From Macrocystis pyrifera (lineage: Eukaryota > Sar > Phaeophyceae > Laminariales > Laminariaceae): 64,000 nt of DNA. Below the pieces are notes generated by a model. That model was not told the origin of the DNA. It did not search any database and was given only the letters and a program-made list of their open reading frames with translations. The translations under genes were made by a program, and so were the position numbers. The DNA lies in assembly GCA_031763025.1 (NCBI GenBank), contig JASSKH010000029.1, positions 4,623,862-4,687,861 of the forward strand, in the 5' to 3' direction. Positions 58,262-64,000 of this stretch are shown one piece after another (positions within the stretch are counted from its first letter, which is position 1; the number at the start of each line of letters is the position of its first letter).

Positions 58262-58837
58262 GTCCGCCTTCATCCCGTGGGCATACCGTAAATCACACGG
58301 GGCGATGAGATGACACACCACACCTCCTCCGGCGAGCCTCAAATCGGAGTGTTCCGACCGCGGGGAGAGCGTGAACGCCAAGTCATTGGCCTACGGATGC
58401 ACGCTCCGGTAGGGTTCCGCCTCCTTTTTTTCTGGCGCTCCTCACTTGACCTTAACGACATCTATACCTCACCCAGAAAAAAAAAAAAAAAAACTGAATT
58501 TGAGAAAAAACGAAGGAGCAACCCGATGAAATCCCTGAATAATAGCCTACTATAGGTATACCACGAACACTGCTGTAAAGCACTATCACGGAGGCCCACA
58601 GCAAACAGGCCCAGAATAACCCCAAAAGCACCCACTTTGGTGCACGTATACCAAGAACCACTGCGTGAACAAGAAACGGCATCTGTGCAAAATTTTGCGA
58701 CTGATGATAGGCTTCCCATCGACTCCTGCAATAGCATTCTTCATAAATACATTGGGAAGCCTCTCTCCCCCTGTTTCGGGCCCGTATATTGCAGTAGGGG
58801 TCACCGCAGTACGAGACTTTTCAGACGATATTGAGTG
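58262..58837. other. Unassigned stretch
   Basis: An A18-type run near 58478-58494. Nothing else recognised. Confidence 0.3.
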
Positions 58838-58990
58838 AAGCCTTTTTAGTATCGCAATCTCGTTTGAGGAAACAGTCTACTTGGAGTTCAAGTGGTTTTT
58901 GGGTTATAACTTTTTAGACCGCAGTCCCGATTGGGGGAGACAAGCTACTTCGAACTTAAAAGTGTTTTTTTCCCTTAAAAAACGGGACCG
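58838..58990. repeat. Tandem, MITE-2-like sequences
   Basis: Two adjacent diverged units of about 72 bp. The second (58911-58975) begins CCGCAGTCCCGATTGGGGGA and ends in the inverted AAACGGGACCGCAGTCC, resembling the 63-bp MITE at 60535. Confidence 0.55.
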
Positions 58991-59519
58991 CAGTCCTAAA
59001 AAGGACGATGGAGCTTTGTCAGTCCCCGTGACAGTACTTTGGCCAACAAGTGCTACCTCTGCAGTACCACGCGTCTACGGCGACATCTCGACGAGCTCTC
59101 CCCAAAGCAACCAGTTTTGGCTGTGTGTGCCCCCCCCCTTGATGAGAGAAAATCGGCTCCAAAAATCGTCCCAAGGGGTACGATGTGTTCATCTTGCGTG
59201 TTGCTGGTACACGGTAGCCTCGTGGGCTGGCTGTATTGGTAGGGAAGCGCACCTGTACGGCGAAAAAGGCGAGAATGGAGAGAGCCACCGCAAGAACGAA
59301 TACCGCGAGCTCCTCCTTCTCCTCCTCCTTCGCTGCTCCGCCTCCCTCGCGGTCCCACAGCACCGATTGGGGAATGCTCACAACGAGAGCCACGCCGCAG
59401 GCGTTTAGCACGGGGTATCCCAGCCGATACCTCTCGACGAGAGAGGGAGGCAAATGGGGAGAACGGCAGAGAGAAGAGGATGAACCATTGAGAGAAAGGC
59501 AGAGAAAGAAGAAGAGACA
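58991..59519. other. Unassigned stretch
   Basis: Long minus-strand open frames (up to 304 codons, 59019-59933) are Leu/Ser/Arg-rich with a CLCLCLCPC run made by the (GACAGA)n repeat; no domain is recognised. Confidence 0.3.
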
Positions 59520-59575
59520 GACGGACTGACAGATAAACAGGCAGGGACAGAGACAGAGACAGAGACAGAGAGAGG
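59520..59575. repeat. (GACAGA)n microsatellite
   Basis: Imperfect GACAGA/GACAGG units, perfect in the last five. Confidence 0.8.
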
Positions 59576-60131
59576 TTAAGAGAGACACAACGCGCATGGG
59601 GTGTCCGGTGCCACGACAGCATTGTTCGCTTGTGAGCTGGATCCCGAGCAGACGGCTCAACCGAAAACCTAAACTGCACCTTGACCTTGATCGATCTTGG
59701 GGCCCGACCGCCTGGTCGACGGATAGGAAAGCCTCTTCTAAAAACGTGCATGCTGCCGCTGATAAATCCCCTCTCAGACTGCGCACGCAGTATAACTGTA
59801 GTCCCAAAAAGAGGGGGGGGGGGGGGGGACTACTACCAAAACATACGCCGACTCGAACAACATCGACCATAAAAACTGCTGGTTGAGGGAATGAAAACAA
59901 CAACAATAACATCATCATCCACAACAGTAACAACTACAACTACAATAAAAATGTGTCGGCACCTATAACCAAAAGGTTGGGCAGCGACACGAGCACACCA
60001 CGACAGATGCTCATGCTGCTTGGCGCTCCCTCTATCAACATTTTCACTGCCGCACTGCCCGTGTACAGGGAAAACGTATATTCCCAATCAATTCCAGGTT
60101 ATTCGTCCCCGAAACGGGAGTGCAGCAGTCC
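59576..60131. other. Unassigned stretch
   Basis: G17 tract at about 59813-59829. The stretch 60097-60124 (GTCCCCGAAACGGGAGTGCAG) is a right end of MITE family 2 without a matching left end. Confidence 0.4.
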
Positions 60132-60212
60132 TATCACGGAGGACCATAGTAAATAACACCTGCGGTGCACACAAAAACCTATATATTTCCCTATTTTTAC
60201 TACTGTAAGTAA
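60132..60212. mobile_element. TA-type MITE (family 1), partial
   Basis: Left end CTATCACGGAGGACCATAGT and the AAAACCTATATATTTCCCTA core match the family; the right inverted end is lost or rearranged. Confidence 0.5.
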
Positions 60213-60243
60213 TAGTAGGGATGTGGCCCTTGTAGGGTAAACT

Positions 60244-60424
60244 GCAGTCCTGTTTTTGGAGACAAAAAACTCAAATTCTAGGTATTACGGGGGTCCATAG
60301 TTAATAGGACCTACGGCATACATAAAAAAAAAAAAACTATATATTTACTTCTTCTTACTCACAATATTTGGCCCTATCTACTATGGTCCCCCCGTAATAG
60401 TAGTTGTCCACAAAACGGGAGTGC
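60244..60424. mobile_element. MITE family 2 carrying a nested MITE family 1
   Basis: The outer element begins GCAGTCCTGTTTTTGGAGAC and ends GTTGTCCACAAAACGGGAGT then GC. The intact 63-bp relative at 60535-60597 shows what the uninterrupted middle looks like (AATTCCAAGTAGTTTGTCC). Here it is split after AATTCTAGG by the inner MITE. Confidence 0.75.
60283..60399. mobile_element. TA-type MITE (family 1), nested copy
   Basis: 117 bp. TATTACGGGGGTCCATAGTT at the left, CTACTATGGTCCCCCCGTAA then TA at the right. Comparison with the empty site in the family 2 copy at 60535 supports insertion at a TA with TA duplication. Confidence 0.8.
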
Positions 60425-60534
60425 AGCACTAAAATGGTCAAAACTGATGAGAGACCGCACGCCTCTTTTCTCGTCGGTCGTAATCCCTCTATTAACCCCC
60501 AAAGAGTTTACGTGCTCTTAACCCCTTTAGTACT

Positions 60535-60597
60535 GCAGTCCCGCTTTGGAGACAAACCACACTAATTCCAAGTAGTTTGTCCCCAAAACGGGACTGC
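60535..60597. mobile_element. MITE family 2, intact 63-bp copy
   Basis: Ends GCAGTCCCGCTTTGGAGACA and, inverted, GCAGTCCCGTTTTGGGGACA: 23-bp arms around a 17-bp centre. One of the shortest possible inverted-repeat elements. Confidence 0.7.
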
Positions 60598-61525
60598 TGT
60601 GGTTCTAAAAGTATTTCCGCGTACATTACTACTAGACGGTTCGCATCAAAAACCCCACGAAACCTCTCGCGCGCGGCCCGAAAAAAACTCAGTCACCGTG
60701 TTAGACCCCTGTCATTTAGAATCACATATGATGTGGTCCGACCCACCCGGTACTGCTCTACGTGGGCCATATTCTTTTACGGGACAATGACTGTAACGGC
60801 GGTGAAACGGCATGTTCGCTACTACAGCTCGGTTCGTACTACTCATTCAATTATGGTGTTCGGTTCGTAGTGGGTGGTGATGATGTCCAAACGGATCTTC
60901 ACGACGACGCTATGCCATTTTCAGTATGCCCCGCGGAAGACCGGCTCTCCCGATCGCCACCCGACCCCTCGGGACCGCACGTCCGTGCCGCGCCCGCCCC
61001 ACACAGCAGCAGCCCTCGGTAGTTCTTCAGTCTACTCGTGCCGAGTACGAGTAGGTATTTGCAGTTTGTACTTGGGGATTGGGCTACATGGTCTCAAGAC
61101 AAGTGCGACACAATGCCAGCTTCTCGTAGCGGGCGGCTGCTGCCCGTGGCTGCCTTGTTCACGAGTGCAGTGAGCAAATACTTTTCTGGTCAGGCAGCAT
61201 CAGGTCTTGGTACAATGGGACAATACCAGCAAGAAACAGTGCGGCAAAGAGGGCTATTGGTAAGGAGTCGTGATGATAAGAGTATTCGCGTATATGACGA
61301 GTACAGCCAGGACGTGCATCAACTCGTGTCGTTGGATATGATTCCGCGCGAACCGCGTTTTCACCAATCTACGAGTATCCGGGATCCGAGAGTGTAAAGA
61401 TCGTTCGGTTACATCGTATGAACAGCCAAGCGACCCCTACATTTCCGGACACGCTGAACCTATCAACAGCCAACAATCAACACAGCAAAAGCAAGCCAGA
61501 GGGCGTTGCTGATCCCGTTGCACTA
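60598..61525. other. Gene-free stretch
   Basis: Open frame 61038-61397 (119 codons) has no recognisable features. TACCGGTA motifs near 61533 and 61590 lie just beyond. Confidence 0.3.
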
Positions 61526-61903
61526 TTATATACCGGTAATAGGCACTGAAGGTCTACACTGCCTGTAGTCTAGGCAGCTATAGGCCGGTGTACCGGTATG
61601 CTGCTGCTGTAGTAGGCTGGATATTTTTCGAGCGGCTCCAGCACTACAAACAGCCGTCACACCTTGCCACGGGGGCTTGCGTACACACGCTCTGTAGATT
61701 GCTCGCGCAGAAGCCACAAAAAGCCGGAGACCGTTGATGTTTTCATACCAGTCGGTCACTCTGATCGAGGCCGGCGGAGCAAAGATCGATGTCTCATCCG
61801 TTGAAAACTCCGCAAAGCACGATTGCTCGAACGAACGTCGGTTGACCAGAGTTTTCAAATAATGTTTGCGCTTGCCAATGTTTCTGATCATTCCGCTCAC
61901 CAT
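61526..61903 (-). CDS. Hypothetical ORF, 125 codons
   Basis: The first two thirds read like ordinary protein (MVSGMIRNIGKRKHYLKTLV, then FAEFSTDETSIFAPPASIRV and TDWYENINGLRLFVASARAI); the last third is less convincing. The same frame is open for a further 9 codons upstream of the ATG. No homologue or domain recognised. It could be an exon or an element fragment. Confidence 0.25.
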   Translation of the reverse strand: MVSGMIRNIGKRKHYLKTLVNRRSFEQSCFAEFSTDETSIFAPPASIRVTDWYENINGLRLFVASARAIYRACVRKPPWQGVTAVCSAGAARKISSLLQQQHTGTPAYSCLDYRQCRPSVPITGI

Positions 61904-63203
61904 TTCCGTGCCCGCCTTAAGTTCTCTGGGAATTCATCACGAGTCATAAGCTCCTTGCCTTGGGTAAACGCTCCGGAACTCCCGGAGTCCGCGTTGTTTT
62001 GTTGTTCTCAGAGCGGAGTCTTGCTGTGTTGCAGGTGTTGCCAGGTTGCAGCAGCGGATCAGGGTTTCCATGACACTCTGAAGCATGTTTTGTTTACGTC
62101 TCGTGACTTCGTGCTCTTTGCGGCTCCCGTGGCCCTGCACTTCAGCTTCGCACAGCTGTCTCTCCGTGTTTTCGACACAACCACCTCGTCAAGGTAAGAA
62201 ATCGTTGGGACACATCTATGGTATACGGTGCTCCCTGTTGCGGCTGTTTCCTTTCTCTCCGGAGGTGCCTCTCGGCGCCGTTCGAGGTTGAATGGCAAAC
62301 TGCTGTCAGTTCAAAGGATGAGTTGAGCTCTATCCATGGACCGCCGCATAGCATCCCTCGGGTCCGTGCGCTAGTGTGACGATCGTCGTCGACAACGCCC
62401 CTGCACCACAAGGCCCACTTCGCCAAAACCGTAGGGTATTGCTGGCGGGTTCTCTCGCCCCTCGCGCGCTCGTTAGTAACGTTTTCTCGAGTACGAAAGG
62501 GCTCATTGCTCTTGTTCTTTTGACGCATCATGCCCTCGGGTGAGTGGCCAAGGTGGCTTGGAGCCCCTCTTTTCTTGCTCGACACCACGCGTACGATACG
62601 TAGCTCATCGGCACGCGATCCGGACTCGATATTAGCGAGCCATTCCCGCGCACACAGGGACCCGCTCGGTGGAGTTCTCGGTGAGAACCTCCCGTTCCGA
62701 GCTGAGCGGGTGCCCTGATTAACCCCGTCCCTCATTTTCTCTCTCTGTCCCCATGCTGCCTTTGCTGCCCCCCTCCGTGGTCGCTTTTGCTGTTTTTTGT
62801 CTTGATTTTGGTGTGTTGTCCTTGGCGTTTTTACGTACGGACTGCGTTGCGCTGCTTCTGTGTACCTGGTATTTCGTATTTGGGTCGTCTGTCTGTCTTT
62901 GTTTTGTGTCTCGGCGGGGGGGGTGTGTATGTTGTCCATTGGGCTGGTTCGTCTTGTTTCTGTTCTGTTGGGTGTCGTACGTCTTTGGTTGTTGTGGTGT
63001 CTCTGGCTGGTCGGGGCGGTGCCTGGCCGTGGTTTTTGGGTCGCATGGTGTTGTTTTCTGTTGTGTGCCCCTGTGTTGCGTTTCTACCGCCTCGCGATAC
63101 CGGTTGTGCTTCGCGATGGCTCGCCGCCGACTGGCTGGGGCTCTGCTCCTTGGCTTCGACTTGGCTTTGCCTCGCTTGGCCTTGCTTTGCCGTGCTGTGT
63201 AAC
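61904..63203. other. Upstream region of the uS15 gene
   Basis: Contains a pyrimidine tract (CCTCATTTTCTCTCTCTGTC, about 62730-62750) that could mark the transcription start, as in many ribosomal protein genes. A strongly T/G-rich 400-bp stretch (62790-63200) follows and could be a 5' UTR intron ending at the TAG before the start codon. The 265-codon minus frame and the 149-codon plus frame across it are composition artefacts. Confidence 0.4.
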
Positions 63204-63215
63204 ATGGCTGAGTAG
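63204..63215 (+). promoter_or_regulatory. Three-codon upstream ORF abutting the uS15 start
   Basis: ATG GCT GAG TAG is followed without a gap by the uS15 ATG at 63216. If this is in the mature 5' UTR it would be a minimal uORF with termination next to the start codon. If the TAG is instead a splice acceptor of a 5' UTR intron, the uORF does not exist in mRNA. Confidence 0.35.
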
Positions 63216-63362
63216 ATGGGTCGCATGCACAGCGGAGGTAAGGGTATCTCCAAGTCGTCCCTCCCGTACAAGAGGAGCCCGCCCTCGTGGCTCAAGATCT
63301 CCGCCCAGGAGGTGACGGAGCACGTGTGCAAGCTGGCCAAGAAGGGCCTCACCCCGTCGCAG
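63216..63362 (+). CDS. RPS13: 40S ribosomal protein uS15 (RPS13), first coding exon
   Basis: The exon encodes 49 residues: [49 protein letters not shown]. This is the eukaryotic uS15 N-terminus, conserved from the MGRMH start through the PYKR..P.WLK block to the AKKGLTPSQ helix, and it acts in the small ribosomal subunit. The exon ends CAG|GTACGT (donor 63363), phase 0, after the conserved TPSQ. The expected next block (IGVILRDSHG) is not found before the window ends, so the gene is partial here because of the window edge and not damaged. GC and codon use are clearly more gene-like than the surroundings. Confidence 0.95.
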
Positions 63363-64000
63363 GTACGTGGGTGCGTTGCTAGTGTTGTGTTCGTGTTCTT
63401 CTGACATTATTAACTCGTATCGCCGAAAATCCAAGTCTGTGGTCGCCGGCAGGACAGAACAGGCAAAAAAAAACTCTGGAGAAGAATACCATGTTTTTTG
63501 TTGTCATACTCGTAATGGTGTGTGGTTACTTTTCTTGGGCGCAACTTTTTGCAGCCGAAAAAAAGGCTGTGGATTTCACAGCAAAGGCTGTGGATTTCGC
63601 AGCAGTACGAACACTTTTAGTACGACTTTAGTGTTCCGTTGTTTTCGGATTCCGGGAGGGAGGGGGGCGATAACGCAAACCCCAACGCTGAAACCTCAAA
63701 TACCCTAATTCCTATTTCCGATATATAGAGCCTAGCCCGGCCTAGCCCCAAAGTACCGCACAGGCACATGTCTACTACAGCAGCAGCAGGGCCTGATGTA
63801 GAAAAGTAGATGCTAGCGGGGGGGAGGTGTTGCCGTCGGGGGAGGCTGAGTAGGGAGCGGGGTGGCGGGGGAAAATCGAAGGGTGTGGGCGGAGACATTT
63901 ATTTGTGCGACGTGAGGGCCTGTTATCTTGGTGTCTGGCGTACCAAGCAATCAGGCGAGACGTTCCTTGTAGCCGACGTGAAGGTGTGGTTCCTTGTTTA
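63363..64000 (+). other. RPS13: First intron of the uS15 gene (incomplete)
   Basis: Begins GTACGT and continues to the window edge, so it is at least 638 bp. It contains a tandem GGCTGTGGATTTC pair (63561-63605) and a G-rich patch near 63819-63870. The open frames within it are chance. Confidence 0.7.

Noticed and set aside
59019..59933. A 304-codon minus-strand gene
   Set aside because: It depends on a (GACAGA)n repeat and a poly(G) tract; the Cys/Leu run is a repeat artefact.
62142..62939. A 265-codon minus-strand gene
   Set aside because: Low-complexity Arg/Gln/Thr-rich frame opposite the T/G-rich region upstream of uS15; no recognisable domain.

Overview
This is a eukaryotic nuclear window, probably from a stramenopile and most likely a brown alga. 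That assignment is inferred from several things together. There is a split 40S ribosomal protein gene with GT-AG introns. The interstitial telomere repeats are of the TTAGGG type. A secreted Cys-rich protein gene resembles ones I recall from brown algae and diatoms. The LINE, PIF/Harbinger and gag relics are dense. Only two protein genes are well supported: a two-exon secreted protein (9666-10983, minus) and the first coding exon of 40S ribosomal protein uS15/RPS13 (63216-63362, plus), which runs off the right edge. The rest is repeats, relics and unassigned intergenic DNA.

Layout. 0.3-4.2 kb and 13.9-18.9 kb are two diverged copies of one long repeat block; each copy carries different later insertions. 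4.4-12.6 kb holds LINE debris, two copies of a tRNA-like short element with inverted ends, and the secreted protein gene. 12.5-15.2 kb is a nest of small insertions: a C-tailed LINE end, a MITE, tRNA-derived SINE pieces and a LINE C-terminal relic. 15.5-17.1 kb is a very compact gag-only LTR retrotransposon with identical LTRs. 18.9-19.3 kb has telomere repeats inside an inverted CCAYGGCA satellite. 19.7-24.7 kb has Harbinger transposase relics and a LINE reverse transcriptase relic.

24.7-25.3 kb is a large foldback element built from a GGGGATCCCCT satellite. 25.3-38.1 kb is a 12.8-kb array of GGT/AGT-type triplets with higher-order structure and no conserved reading frame. 38.1-39.1 kb is a dead gag gene. 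39-62 kb is mostly non-genic: several tandem duplications, at least five copies of a TA-flanked MITE (one nested inside a second, 63-bp MITE), a long perfect-loop hairpin, and non-LTR element ends carrying poly(C) tails instead of poly(A).

How it fits together. There are no operons or pathways here. The unifying theme is mobile DNA of several classes (SINE, LINE, gag-only LTR element, PIF/Harbinger, MITE, foldback) inserting into each other. The most interesting items are the gag-only LTR element with a possible -1 frameshift, the C-tailed LINE families that share a 3' end, the tRNA-derived SINEs, the inverted-end tRNA-like element and the triplet mega-array. All similarity statements are by eye; no search was run.
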